Positions 16,188-24,102 of a stretch of DNA of 54,336 bases are shown here, in pieces. Numbering within the stretch: position 1 is the stretch's first letter; every line of letters begins with the position of its first letter. The translations under genes were made by a program, and so were the position numbers. The DNA lies in contig PKTF01000213.1 in the NCBI GenBank assembly GCA_002869275.1, forward strand, positions 1 through 54,336, written 5' to 3'. The DNA comes from Ignavibacteria bacterium. Its GTDB lineage: Bacteria; Bacteroidota; Ignavibacteria; SZUA-365. A model generated the notes under the pieces. The model was given only the letters and a program-made list of their open reading frames with translations. It was not told the DNA's origin and did no database searches.

Positions 16188-16574
16188 ATGAACACGCAAC
16201 GCATAGAAATTGTATTTCCCGAACACCTTGTTCGTCTGCTGCTGTTTTCCTTCATGGCACTGGTGTTGACAATTGTCAACACCCATGCTCAGGAGATCCC
16301 GAAGCAGGATAAGGACCGGGTAGCGCAGCAGCAGGATGACAATCGCGATGCTTCGAAGAAAGCATTTATCGATGAAGACGGCGACGGGCTTCGTGACCAG
16401 CCTTTACGCAAACGCGATCGTCGTGGTGAGGCTCTGGATGAGCGCCAGGAGCGCAGGAAACGCCGCGATCATTTCATTGACATGGACGGTGACGGCATCA
16501 ACGACAATCGCTGCAACGGCATGGGCATCATGCGGGGGCAGCGCCACGGAAAGGCTCAGGTAGAAGAAAAATGA
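16188..16574 (+). CDS. Small secreted protein with two DxDGDG motifs
   Basis: A 128-residue protein of unknown function. A hydrophobic segment (about 15-34, ending THAQ) is a signal peptide. The mature part is highly charged and has two near-identical Ca-binding-type motifs, FIDEDGDGLRD (60-70) and FIDMDGDGINDNRCNGMG (96-113), separated by an Arg/Glu-rich stretch. The motifs resemble EF-hand or thrombospondin type 3 loops, but flanking EF helices are not evident. The start has an AGAGGA ribosome-binding motif and follows a sigma-54 promoter. Its stop overlaps the next start (ATGA), so it is coupled to the barrel protein gene and probably works with it in the envelope. Confidence 0.75.
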   Translation: MNTQRIEIVFPEHLVRLLLFSFMALVLTIVNTHAQEIPKQDKDRVAQQQDDNRDASKKAFIDEDGDGLRDQPLRKRDRRGEALDERQERRKRRDHFIDMDGDGINDNRCNGMGIMRGQRHGKAQVEEK

Positions 16575-17899
16575 CGCAGCGTATTCTTTTTCTCGCCACA
16601 ACGGTCCTCCTGTTCACCGCTACCGCCCAGGCGCAATGGTTCGGCTCCCTCTCGCTGGACAACGGCTACGACGACAACATGTTTCGCAATTACAACGCGA
16701 GCGGTTCCGCATCAACTGATGTTTCGCTCATGTTCGGATACTTTCCGGATGAGCAGAACTGGGCCGTCAATTACTCCGGCTCACTGTCGGCCTTCTCGGA
16801 ATATCCTGAACGATTCTACTCCGTGAATTCGCTGGGTGCTTCCTATGTCCTATCGCTCGACAAAGCCGAGCGCAATACGCTGACCTTTCTGGCCAGTGGC
16901 ACTGCGCGCATCGACCGCGAAGACTATATGCTGTATGATTACTCACAGGCGATGGCCTCTGTATCACTCAAGCAATATCTGGGCGGCAGTCTGCCCCTCA
17001 TGGCATCGTATCGCGCCCGCTACCGCCAGTATCCCAACTTCGGCGAACTGAGCTACCTCGAGCATTTCGCCACGCTCGGGAGTATGATCTTCTTCGAAAC
17101 CCGAACGAGTATCCGTGCACAGGTGGAGCTGGGCTACAAGAACTACACGTCGAACTTCCTGATGAATGACGAACCGGCAGGCGGAAGCGGCTTCGTTGCC
17201 GATCAAACCGGACTGACTCTCGATGGCGGGGGCGACGGAAATGGAGGCGGAAACGGAAACACCGGCGGTGGGAACGGTAGTTCAGGCGGTGGGAACGGCA
17301 ACACCGAAACCGGGAATGGAAACGGCTCTGGCCGTATGAACCTCGGCGGCAACGGGAACGGACAGGCGGGGATGGAATCTTCAGTCGATTATCTCATCTA
17401 CGAAGAACCTTCCACGAGTCAGCTCAGCGCCTGGATCAATGTCGGACAGTCACTCGGAGAGCAGACCGGCCTGAGCGTTCGACTCCGACAGCGTTGGAAC
17501 CTGACAGCACGCGGTCGTGCCTTCGTCGGTGGTGCAATAGATTTCATCGGGGAAGAGGAGCTGTTTGACGATCCTTACAGCTATGAGAGTACCGAGCTTT
17601 CGCTCATGCTCACGCAGATGCTTCCCTGGAGCATGACGCTCAAAGCTGGAGCGTTGTATTTCCTCAAGAACTATGAATATCCCGCGATCTTCGATTCGCC
17701 TGACACCGACACCCCGATGCGTGAGGACACGCGCAGCGGAGGATGGATATCGCTTTCGCGAGCTTTTGGAGGGGACTGGCTGCTCTTCTCGGGACTCCGG
17801 ATCTCATTCAATTACACTTACCTGAGCAACGAGTCAAACACCGAGTACTACAACTACAACAGCCATGCGGTGGGTCTGGGACTCAGCACCGAATTCTGA
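16571..17899 (+). CDS. Outer-membrane beta-barrel protein with Gly/Asn-rich insert
   Basis: A 442-residue exported protein. The signal peptide ends TAQAQ (about residue 21). The rest is a series of amphipathic strands rich in Tyr, Trp and Ser (for example LSLDNGYDDNMFRNYN, WAVNYSGSLSAFSEY) ending in Phe, the signature of an outer-membrane barrel. Residues about 217-265 form a Gly/Asn-rich tract of imperfect GGGNGN(T/S) repeats, probably a flexible surface loop. It overlaps the small DxDGDG protein gene by 4 bp and shares its sigma-54 promoter. No transporter or enzyme family is recognised; a specialised porin or structural barrel is possible. Confidence 0.78.
   Translation: MTQRILFLATTVLLFTATAQAQWFGSLSLDNGYDDNMFRNYNASGSASTDVSLMFGYFPDEQNWAVNYSGSLSAFSEYPERFYSVNSLGASYVLSLDKAERNTLTFLASGTARIDREDYMLYDYSQAMASVSLKQYLGGSLPLMASYRARYRQYPNFGELSYLEHFATLGSMIFFETRTSIRAQVELGYKNYTSNFLMNDEPAGGSGFVADQTGLTLDGGGDGNGGGNGNTGGGNGSSGGGNGNTETGNGNGSGRMNLGGNGNGQAGMESSVDYLIYEEPSTSQLSAWINVGQSLGEQTGLSVRLRQRWNLTARGRAFVGGAIDFIGEEELFDDPYSYESTELSLMLTQMLPWSMTLKAGALYFLKNYEYPAIFDSPDTDTPMREDTRSGGWISLSRAFGGDWLLFSGLRISFNYTYLSNESNTEYYNYNSHAVGLGLSTEF
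17220..17370. repeat. Gly/Asn-encoding imperfect repeat tract within the barrel gene
   Basis: Short degenerate repeats of the type GGCGGNGGGAACGGNAAC encode the GGGNGN units. They are in frame with the barrel gene and are coding repeats that may expand or contract by slippage. Confidence 0.7.
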
Positions 17900-17925
17900 C
17901 AACCGCCTTACGTCAGAAACAGCAA

Positions 17926-17948
17926 GGGCGCCGGATGGCGCCCTTTTT
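17926..17948 (+). terminator. Intrinsic terminator after the barrel protein gene
   Basis: GGGCGCC (17926-17932), loop GGAT, GGCGCCC (17937-17943), then five T residues. It ends 2 bp before the convergent metallophosphoesterase stop. On the other strand the T-tract is poor, so it serves mainly the plus-strand operon. Confidence 0.85.
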
Positions 17949-17949
17949 G

Positions 17950-18861
17950 TTATTTCTGGATACGGTCGGTACACGAGTACAGCACTTTACCGTGATCATC
18001 AATCATGGAAATGTCCATGGTGGCAGGTCGTATTGTCAGCCGGAAAAAGCCGAGGCTGCTTGCGCAATACTCCGTGTTCTTGCCTGGCTTCGTTTTCCGC
18101 TTTCCTCCGCCCCCTCCGCTGATGACGTAGCGCACACCATTGATGGGCTTGATGAGCTGCAGGTCATGCTCGTGTCCATTCAAATAGGCAAGAACGCCAT
18201 GTCTTTCGAGCATGGGCGCTACGTGGCGTTGCATTGTCCGGTTATTGCCGTAGTGTCCGTGCGAGTACACGGGATGATGTCCGACGACAAGGCAATGGGT
18301 TTCACGCGTCGCAGTAAGCACGGAATCAAGCCAGGCGAGGACCACCTTTCGCTGACTTTTACTTCCTACGATTTGCTGCGTATCAATTCCCACCAGGCGA
18401 ACTGTCATCCCCGATGCGGGTTCCTCGACCACAGTGGTCCAGTTCTTCGCCGGCATGCGCCAGCGGGTGCGCCGGCCGTCGGCAAGGATCTTGTCGGAGT
18501 AGGCGACCTGTGCGTCGGGATTTTTACGGCAGTCATGGTTACCGAGAACGGCCCAGAATGGCACGGGCAGTTTTTCGGTTGAAAATATTTTCTCGAATTT
18601 GCTCTGCCACTGCGGATCATCGACACTGCTCACCCCGGAGGGATAGATGTTGTCGCCGGTGCTGATGACCGCGGCAACAGGTTTCCGCGCAAATTCATCA
18701 GACATGGCAGTGGCAACTCTGCGGGCACCCTTGCCGCCGGTCCCCCAGTCTCCGATAACGAAGAAGGACAAAGCATTGTCGGCCTGGGCAAAAAGCGGTG
18801 TGGCAGAAAAAAACATCAGCAGCGCCGCAGCTGTCCAGCACAAAGTTCGAATCATCTTCAT
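17950..18861 (-). CDS. Secreted metallophosphoesterase (purple acid phosphatase-like)
   Basis: A 303-residue exported calcineurin-like phosphoesterase. The signal peptide covers about 1-26 (ends LFAQA). All five metal motifs are present: GDWG (Asp38), GDNIYP (Asp70, with the Tyr73 characteristic of purple acid phosphatases), GNHD (Asn108), GHHPVYSHG (His195/His196) and NGHEHD (His230, His232). The pattern is that of tartrate-resistant acid phosphatases, so it probably removes phosphate from organic esters in the periplasm. With the PhoA-type enzyme at 1460 this makes two secreted phosphatases in the window. It lies 85 bp downstream of marC. Confidence 0.93.
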   Translation of the reverse strand: MKMIRTLCWTAAALLMFFSATPLFAQADNALSFFVIGDWGTGGKGARRVATAMSDEFARKPVAAVISTGDNIYPSGVSSVDDPQWQSKFEKIFSTEKLPVPFWAVLGNHDCRKNPDAQVAYSDKILADGRRTRWRMPAKNWTTVVEEPASGMTVRLVGIDTQQIVGSKSQRKVVLAWLDSVLTATRETHCLVVGHHPVYSHGHYGNNRTMQRHVAPMLERHGVLAYLNGHEHDLQLIKPINGVRYVISGGGGGKRKTKPGKNTEYCASSLGFFRLTIRPATMDISMIDDHGKVLYSCTDRIQK

Positions 18862-18946
18862 TGTACAACTCTGCGATTCAACACGAAAAGTACCTCCAGC
18901 AACTTACTTTCTGCCATTGGAGAAACAAAGCCGTTTAGAGGCGGAT

Positions 18947-19522
18947 TCAACGCAGCGCGCTTTCGATACCAGAGCGGATCATCATGACCGCAATGCCCGC
19001 CATGAACAGCGCCGCGACTTTGGCGAAGGCCTGCGAGCCCGCTTCGCCCATGATCCGGATAACCCATTTCGAATTGAGGAGGACAACAAGAACGAGCACG
19101 AAGTTCGCAACCAGGGCTCCCATGGTCATGCCGAGACCGTGTGCATCAACGAGGATAAGAATGGTCGTCAGTGCCGCCGGACCCATCATCAGGGGGATCC
19201 CGATGGGGACGATGCCGACATCGGACTTGGGTGTGCGACGCGTGCTGCCGTTGGACGCCAGGTCCTGTATTGCCAGGACAAGCAGAAGAATTCCACCGCC
19301 GATACGAAAATCACCCGCGGTGATGCCGAGGAGTTCGAAGAGCGCTGTTCCGGTGAAAAGAAAGATCACGGCGATGATAAAGGCCGTCGCCGCCGCACTG
19401 TAAATAAGTTTACGAAGTTCCTTCCCTTCGATGCCCTGTGTCAGCGCAAGAAACAGGGGCACAAGGCCGAGTGTATCCATCGCGACAAACAGGGGGATGA
19501 AGGATTGAATAAAGACATCCAT
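18947..19522 (-). CDS. MarC family integral membrane protein
   Basis: A 191-residue, six-segment inner-membrane protein of the MarC family. The start DVFIQSFIPLFVAMDTLGLVPLFLAL matches the family's first helix, and SDVGIVPIGIPLMMGPAALTTILIL matches its conserved central motif. ATG at 19522 is chosen; the frame continues to a GTG at 19573. The family was once linked to multiple antibiotic resistance, but its function is not established. It follows engB by 115 bp on the same strand. Confidence 0.9.
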   Translation of the reverse strand: MDVFIQSFIPLFVAMDTLGLVPLFLALTQGIEGKELRKLIYSAAATAFIIAVIFLFTGTALFELLGITAGDFRIGGGILLLVLAIQDLASNGSTRRTPKSDVGIVPIGIPLMMGPAALTTILILVDAHGLGMTMGALVANFVLVLVVLLNSKWVIRIMGEAGSQAFAKVAALFMAGIAVMMIRSGIESALR

Positions 19523-19637
19523 GATGCTACCGTATTCAAGTATGAGTTCGACAAAACCCGGGTGCAGGAGCACCGGGATGTTCGCGGCCGCATCCGCGCA
19601 GAATTGTGCGGACTGGCCTGTTCAGTATATGGTGATC

Positions 19638-20228
19638 TCAGACGTTCCCTATGGCCGAGAGTATCGTTTTCATGAGATCCTTTTTTCCAATCCCCTTCAG
19701 GCTGGAAAGTAGAATCACCTTGTTCCTGTATCCCATGTCTTCAAGAGCCGCACGCAGTTTTCGCTCCTGCTTCACCCGTTCGCCTTGTTTCAGCTTGTCG
19801 ATTTTTGTCAGCACAACCTGAACGGGGAATCCTTCTTCGACATACCAACGCAGAACGCGGGCATCGGATTCCTGCAGGGGGAGGCGTGAATCGATCAGCT
19901 GGATGACCATGGCGATGGGTCTGTCGCTCTCGAAATACCGCGTGATCAACTGTCCCCAGCTCCGGCGTTTCTGCTGCGACGCCTTCGCGTAGCCATAGCC
20001 CGGAAGATCGACGAAGCGATAGCTGTCGTCGATACGGAAGAAGTTGATTTCCTGGGTCTTTCCCGGAGTGGAGCTGACCCGCGCCAGCTGCTTCGAACCG
20101 ACGAGCGAATTGAGCAGGGAGGATTTCCCGACATTCGACCGACCCACAAAGGCGACCTCCGGAAGCAATGGTTCCGGGAACTGCTGCTGCGAAGCAGCGC
20201 CGATTTCAAATATTGCGTGAAGATGCAT
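19638..20228 (-). CDS. engB: Ribosome biogenesis GTP-binding protein EngB (YihA/YsxC)
   Basis: A 196-residue TrmE-Era-EngA family GTPase that acts late in large-subunit assembly. GTPase motifs are G1 GRSNVGKS, G2 Thr in SSTPGKTQ, G3 DLPGYG and G4 TKIDK; the G3 sequence DLPGYGYAKA is typical of EngB. The start is placed at ATG 20226-20228; upstream codons of the open frame run through the terminator of the ribosomal operon. It is separately transcribed or fed by readthrough from rplQ. Confidence 0.94.
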   Translation of the reverse strand: MHLHAIFEIGAASQQQFPEPLLPEVAFVGRSNVGKSSLLNSLVGSKQLARVSSTPGKTQEINFFRIDDSYRFVDLPGYGYAKASQQKRRSWGQLITRYFESDRPIAMVIQLIDSRLPLQESDARVLRWYVEEGFPVQVVLTKIDKLKQGERVKQERKLRAALEDMGYRNKVILLSSLKGIGKKDLMKTILSAIGNV

Positions 20229-20232
20229 GTTC

Positions 20233-20264
20233 AAAAAAAACGCCGTGGCCTGAACCACGGCGTT
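20233..20264 (-). terminator. Intrinsic terminator at the end of the ribosomal protein operon
   Basis: On the minus strand a 10-bp stem (AACGCCGTGG / CCACGGCGTT, 20239-20264) with loop TTCAGG is followed by a run of T residues (20233-20240). It lies between rplQ and engB, and its T-tract ends only 4 bp before the engB start codon. Confidence 0.92.
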
Positions 20265-20285
20265 CGTTGTTCTATAACAATGGGG

Positions 20286-20969
20286 TCACGCTTTCGGAGC
20301 TTCCTTTTCGCCCTCAGCGGCTTCATCGCCGGCGTCCTTAGCTTCAGATGCTTCATCGGCAGGCGCGGCGGCTTCTGCCACGGCCTCAGTCGCTTCCTTC
20401 ACTTCAGCAGCGGCGTCTTCTGCGACTTCGGCTGCGTCATCTGCTGCTTCGGCGGCCTCGTCAGCGACAGCGGCAGCTTCGGTTTCCGCCTTGGCTTTGC
20501 GTTCCTCAGCAGCCTTACGGCGTGCAGCAGCGGCCTTCGAGCGTGCGGCACGTTCCTTGCGCTGCTTGCTGTCCTGTGCCTCGTTGTAATCCACAAGTTC
20601 AATGATGGCCATTTCAGCAGCATCGCCCTGGCGATGGCCCAATTTCAGGACGCGTGTATATCCACCTGCGCGCTTGCCAACCTTCTCCGCGATCTCGGAG
20701 AACAGCAGCTGTACGGCATCCTTGTCCTGAATGAACTTGGCTATTTCACGACGCGCATGCACGTCTACCGGCTCGCCCGCCTGCTCGCGCAGATACGCAT
20801 TGCGCGCACGCGTGATCAAGGGTTCGACGATGCGACGCGTTTCCTTGGCTTTCGCCGCGGTCGTGCGAATTTTCTTGTGCTTGATCAGCGCCGTTGAGAG
20901 CGCCGCCAGCAGCGCCTTGCGATGGCTCGCGGACCTGCTGAGTCTTCTTCCTACTTTTGCGTGTCTCAT
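20286..20969 (-). CDS. rplQ: 50S ribosomal protein L17 with long acidic/Ala-rich C-terminal extension
   Basis: A 227-residue protein. Residues 1-130 are a normal L17 core ([20 protein letters not shown] to [20 protein letters not shown]), as in E. coli L17 (127 residues). Residues 131-227 are an extension that begins basic ([20 protein letters not shown]) and becomes a long Ala/Glu/Asp repeat-like tract, probably helical or disordered. L17 sits near the peptide exit tunnel on the solvent side. It is the last gene of the alpha cluster, 21 bp after rpoA. Confidence 0.97.
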   Translation of the reverse strand: MRHAKVGRRLSRSASHRKALLAALSTALIKHKKIRTTAAKAKETRRIVEPLITRARNAYLREQAGEPVDVHARREIAKFIQDKDAVQLLFSEIAEKVGKRAGGYTRVLKLGHRQGDAAEMAIIELVDYNEAQDSKQRKERAARSKAAAARRKAAEERKAKAETEAAAVADEAAEAADDAAEVAEDAAAEVKEATEAVAEAAAPADEASEAKDAGDEAAEGEKEAPKA

Positions 20970-20990
20970 GGTATAATTCTATTCCTCAGT

Positions 20991-21992
20991 TTACTCGTCT
21001 TCCTGCGAAGAACCGTCAGAGAGATACTGTTCTACGTTCATTCCGAATTGCAGACCGAAATCGTCGACGATGTCGCCGAGCTCGGCGAGCGACTTGCGGC
21101 CGAAGTTACGGAACTTCAGCATCTCAGCTTCCTCGCGACGGACGAGGTCGGCAATGGTCTTGATATTTGCAGCTTTGAGGCAGTTATGCGAACGGACCGA
21201 CAGCTCGAGATCATCGACCGATGTCGTCAGGATCTTGCGTATGCGTGCGGTCTCATCATCCTCGGGCGTGCTTTCCTCTTCATCCTTCTTCGAAATATCG
21301 AAGTTGATGAACATCTGCACGTGGTCGAGAAGCAGCTTTGCTGCCTGCGAAATGGCATCTTCAGGGGTCAGCGAACCATCGGTATTGATTTCGAGGGTCA
21401 GCTTGTCATAATCGGTGCTTCCGCCGACGCGAGTATTTTCGACCAGAACCTTCACGTTCTTGATCGGAGTGAAGATCGCATCGATGGAAATTGTGCCGAT
21501 GGGCTGATCGGGCATCTTGTTTTCATCTGCGGGGACGTATCCGCGGCCGCGGGTGATGCGCAGTTCGATATCGAACGCGGCTTCCGGACCGAGCGTGCAG
21601 ATATATTTCTCGGGATTCAGCACTTCGAATTCCGAGGAGGCTGCCTGAATATCGGCAGCCGTAAACGTGTGTTGCCCTTTCAGAGACACCGTAATGGTGC
21701 TCGCCTTGGGATTGACGGCTTTGAAACGCACTTCTTTGAGGTTGAGGATAATTTCCGACACATCCTCGACAACCCCGTGAATGGTGGAGAACTCATGCAT
21801 CACCTCATCAATCTTGACCGATGTAACGGCAAGACCGGTCAGCGAGGACAGCAGAACTCGTCTGAAGGAGTTCCCAATCGTAGTTCCATAACCCTTTTCA
21901 AGCGGCTGGATGACAAACCTTCCGAAGGTATCGGTATAGGTCGCCTCATCCAGAACGATGCCGTCAGGCATTTGAATCGTTGTCGTAGTCAT
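20991..21992 (-). CDS. rpoA: RNA polymerase alpha subunit
   Basis: A 333-residue alpha subunit, typical length. The N-terminal domain (about 1-235) has the dimerisation and assembly motif FVIQPLEKGYGTTIGNSFRRVLLSS; an acidic linker (about 236-255, EEESTPEDDE) leads to the C-terminal DNA- and activator-binding domain with LELSVRSHNCLKAANIKTI and KFRNFGRKSLAEL. It is preceded by a 106-bp gap where most relatives carry rpsD. Confidence 0.98.
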   Translation of the reverse strand: MTTTTIQMPDGIVLDEATYTDTFGRFVIQPLEKGYGTTIGNSFRRVLLSSLTGLAVTSVKIDEVMHEFSTIHGVVEDVSEIILNLKEVRFKAVNPKASTITVSLKGQHTFTAADIQAASSEFEVLNPEKYICTLGPEAAFDIELRITRGRGYVPADENKMPDQPIGTISIDAIFTPIKNVKVLVENTRVGGSTDYDKLTLEINTDGSLTPEDAISQAAKLLLDHVQMFINFDISKKDEEESTPEDDETARIRKILTTSVDDLELSVRSHNCLKAANIKTIADLVRREEAEMLKFRNFGRKSLAELGDIVDDFGLQFGMNVEQYLSDGSSQEDE

Positions 21993-22098
21993 CTGGTAAA
22001 ATGTTCTCCTGTTAAAGGGTTCTGAGTCTGGTCATGATCCAACACGTTCCAGGCATTTGGGCAGCGGCCCACGCGCGCAGTGAGCGCGGCAGGTACTG

Positions 22099-22485
22099 TC
22101 AGACTCGTCTGCGTTTCGGTGGACGGCAACCATTGTGCGGGATTGGCGTAACATCGCGTATGGCCATGATTTCCAGGCCGGATGTCTGCAGTGCACGAAT
22201 GGCAGCTTCACGCCCCGAACCGGGGCCCTTTACGAAAACCTCAACCTTGCGCAATCCCAGGTCATACGCTTCTTTTGCAGCCGACTCGGCCGATACCTGC
22301 GCAGCATACGGGGTGTTCTTCTTTGAACCCTTAAACCCGTTCTTGCCGGCAGACGACCAGGAGATCGTGTTACCATAGACATCTGTCAGGGTAACAAGCA
22401 CATTGTTGAACGTCGCCTTGATATAGGCGCGCCCCGTTGTGTCGACCTGGATTTTCTTTTTCGTTTTCTTTACAGCTTTAGCCAC
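22099..22485 (-). CDS. rpsK: 30S ribosomal protein S11
   Basis: A 128-residue S11, of normal length, located on the platform of the small subunit near the E site. Family segments include [33 protein letters not shown] and the C-terminal [15 protein letters not shown]. It follows rpsM by 35 bp and is followed not by rpsD but by rpoA. Confidence 0.98.
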   Translation of the reverse strand: MAKAVKKTKKKIQVDTTGRAYIKATFNNVLVTLTDVYGNTISWSSAGKNGFKGSKKNTPYAAQVSAESAAKEAYDLGLRKVEVFVKGPGSGREAAIRALQTSGLEIMAIRDVTPIPHNGCRPPKRRRV

Positions 22486-22520
22486 AGCTACTCCTGTATA
22501 TGCTCTCTATTACTAACTGA

Positions 22521-22901
22521 CTATTTCTTCGACGGGGCTTTCTTCTTGCCGGCAACGGTTTTCCTGCGGCCTTTTCGCGTACGGGCGTTTGTCTTCGTCC
22601 GCTGTCCGCGTGCGGGGAGTCCCCTTCTGTGCCGCAGCCCGCGATAGCAACCGATGTCCATCAAACGCTTGATATTCATCTGGGTTTCACTGCGAACGGC
22701 ACCTTCAACTTTCATTCCCTGAATGATGGCCCGGATCGCGCTGACCTCATCGTCGCTGAGAGCCTCGATCTTCTTGTCGTGCGGAATACCTGTCTGGTCG
22801 AGAATGTCCTTGGCGGTAGAACGACCGATGCCAAAGATATACGTCAATCCAATGACGGCATGCTTCGTTCTTGGTAAATCGACTCCTGCTATACGTGCCA
22901 A
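22521..22901 (-). CDS. rpsM: 30S ribosomal protein S13
   Basis: A 126-residue S13 that contacts tRNA and the L5 bridge at the head of the small subunit. It starts [21 protein letters not shown], contains the helix-two-turn-helix region and [22 protein letters not shown], and ends in a basic tail KKKAPSKK. It is the first gene of the alpha cluster proper, 46 bp after rpmJ. Confidence 0.98.
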   Translation of the reverse strand: MARIAGVDLPRTKHAVIGLTYIFGIGRSTAKDILDQTGIPHDKKIEALSDDEVSAIRAIIQGMKVEGAVRSETQMNIKRLMDIGCYRGLRHRRGLPARGQRTKTNARTRKGRRKTVAGKKKAPSKK

Positions 22902-22947
22902 CTGTTACTCCTTGCAGCTCAGTGATGCGTTCATGATAATTCGACGA

Positions 22948-23061
22948 TTAGCCTTGGCGTTGCTTGTGTTTGGGATTCGTGCAGATGACACGCACCACAC
23001 CCTTTCGACGGATGATTTTGCACTTGTCACACATTTTCTTTACAGACGCACGGACTTTCAT
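22948..23061 (-). CDS. rpmJ: 50S ribosomal protein L36
   Basis: A 37-residue L36 encoded between infA and rpsM. Translation begins [20 protein letters not shown] and continues to a stop at 22948. The zinc ribbon is complete (Cys11, Cys14, Cys27 and His32), so this is the zinc-binding form. It stabilises the L11/L7/L12 side of the 23S rRNA. A GGAGAACCC motif precedes the ATG. Confidence 0.96.
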   Translation of the reverse strand: MKVRASVKKMCDKCKIIRRKGVVRVICTNPKHKQRQG

Positions 23062-23081
23062 GGGTTCTCCACGATATCTAT

Positions 23082-23300
23082 TTATTTATAGCGATAAGTA
23101 ATTCGACCTTTGGTCAGATCATACGGTGAAAGCTCGACAGTGACTTTGTCACCCTGAAGGATACGGATGAAATGCATGCGCATCTTTCCGGATACATGTG
23201 CCAGCACTTCGTGTCCGTTCTCGAGGCGAACCTTGAACATTGCGTTCGGCAATGTTTCCGAGATTACACCGTCTACTGTTATGGAGCCCTGTTTAGCCAT
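23082..23300 (-). CDS. infA: Translation initiation factor IF-1
   Basis: A 72-residue IF-1, the exact usual length, starting at ATG 23298-23300 ([20 protein letters not shown]). It is a single OB-fold that occupies the ribosomal A site during initiation; [16 protein letters not shown] is the family core. The start lies 8 bp inside the end of map, so the two are translationally coupled. Confidence 0.98.
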   Translation of the reverse strand: MAKQGSITVDGVISETLPNAMFKVRLENGHEVLAHVSGKMRMHFIRILQGDKVTVELSPYDLTKGRITYRYK

Positions 23301-24078
23301 TCTCTCGTTCGAAATGATTGGTAAGCAATACTGGTCCGTCTTTCGAGATATATACCGTATGTTCGAAATGCGCTGAAGGGGACGCGTCACGCGTGAGAAC
23401 CGTCCAGCCGTTTGCCGCGATACGAACCTTGAAACTGCCGTAATTCACCATGGGTTCGATCGCTATTGTCACGCCTGCTTCGAGACGGGGCCCTGTTCCC
23501 GCTCTTCCGAAATTCGGCACGGGTTGTTCCTCGTGCAGGCTCTTTCCGATTCCATGTCCGACCAGGTCGCGCACAACCGAAAAGCCGTTGTCTTCGACAT
23601 GTTCCTGAATCGCGGCAGACACATCGTGCAGGTGATTCCCGGGAACCGCCTTCTCGATTCCGCGATACAGAGATTCCTTGGTCACTCGCATCAGACGGAG
23701 CTTTTCGCCGTCCACCGTACCGACGGGCAGTGTCATGGCCCCGTCGCCAAAGAATCCGTTCTTCTCCGTCCCGACATCGATCGAGACAATCTGTCCTTCC
23801 TCCAGAACCCGGTCTGTCGGAATGCCGTGCACGACTTCATCGTCGATCGAGACACACAGCGTCGCCGGGAATGGCGGGATGGACTTGCTGCCCGAGCTGT
23901 AGCCTTTGAAGGCCGGTTTGGCGCCATTTGCTCGGATGAAATCTTCCGCCATGGCGTCCAGTTCCGAAACCCTGGCTCCGGGCCTGACATGGGGCGTAAG
24001 CAGTCGGTGTACATCGGAGACAATCTGATTGCTCTCACGCATCACCGCTATGTCCTGCTCGGTCTTCTTTTGAATCAT
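23293..24078 (-). CDS. map: Methionine aminopeptidase, type I
   Basis: A 261-residue metalloprotease that removes the initiator methionine from nascent proteins. The pita-bread fold ligands are visible in order: [16 protein letters not shown] (two Asp), [16 protein letters not shown] (His), IEPMVN (Glu) and FEHTVYI (Glu). HG in EVVHGIP is the substrate-binding His. It has no N-terminal zinc-finger extension (type Ia). It follows secY by 24 bp. Confidence 0.98.
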   Translation of the reverse strand: MIQKKTEQDIAVMRESNQIVSDVHRLLTPHVRPGARVSELDAMAEDFIRANGAKPAFKGYSSGSKSIPPFPATLCVSIDDEVVHGIPTDRVLEEGQIVSIDVGTEKNGFFGDGAMTLPVGTVDGEKLRLMRVTKESLYRGIEKAVPGNHLHDVSAAIQEHVEDNGFSVVRDLVGHGIGKSLHEEQPVPNFGRAGTGPRLEAGVTIAIEPMVNYGSFKVRIAANGWTVLTRDASPSAHFEHTVYISKDGPVLLTNHFERENG

Positions 24079-24102
24079 GCCCCTGCCATCAATCCTGCGG
24101 GA

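Noticed and set aside
16384-16530. True EF-hand pair
   Set aside because: Only the DxDGDG loop core is visible; flanking helices are not evident, so a looser Ca-binding motif label is safer.
17220-17370. Repeat tract as a possible CRISPR or noncoding repeat array
   Set aside because: Units are short, imperfect and in frame with the barrel gene, with no unique spacers.
21993-22098. Possible degraded rpsD
   Set aside because: Only 106 bp, no S4-like residues in any frame.
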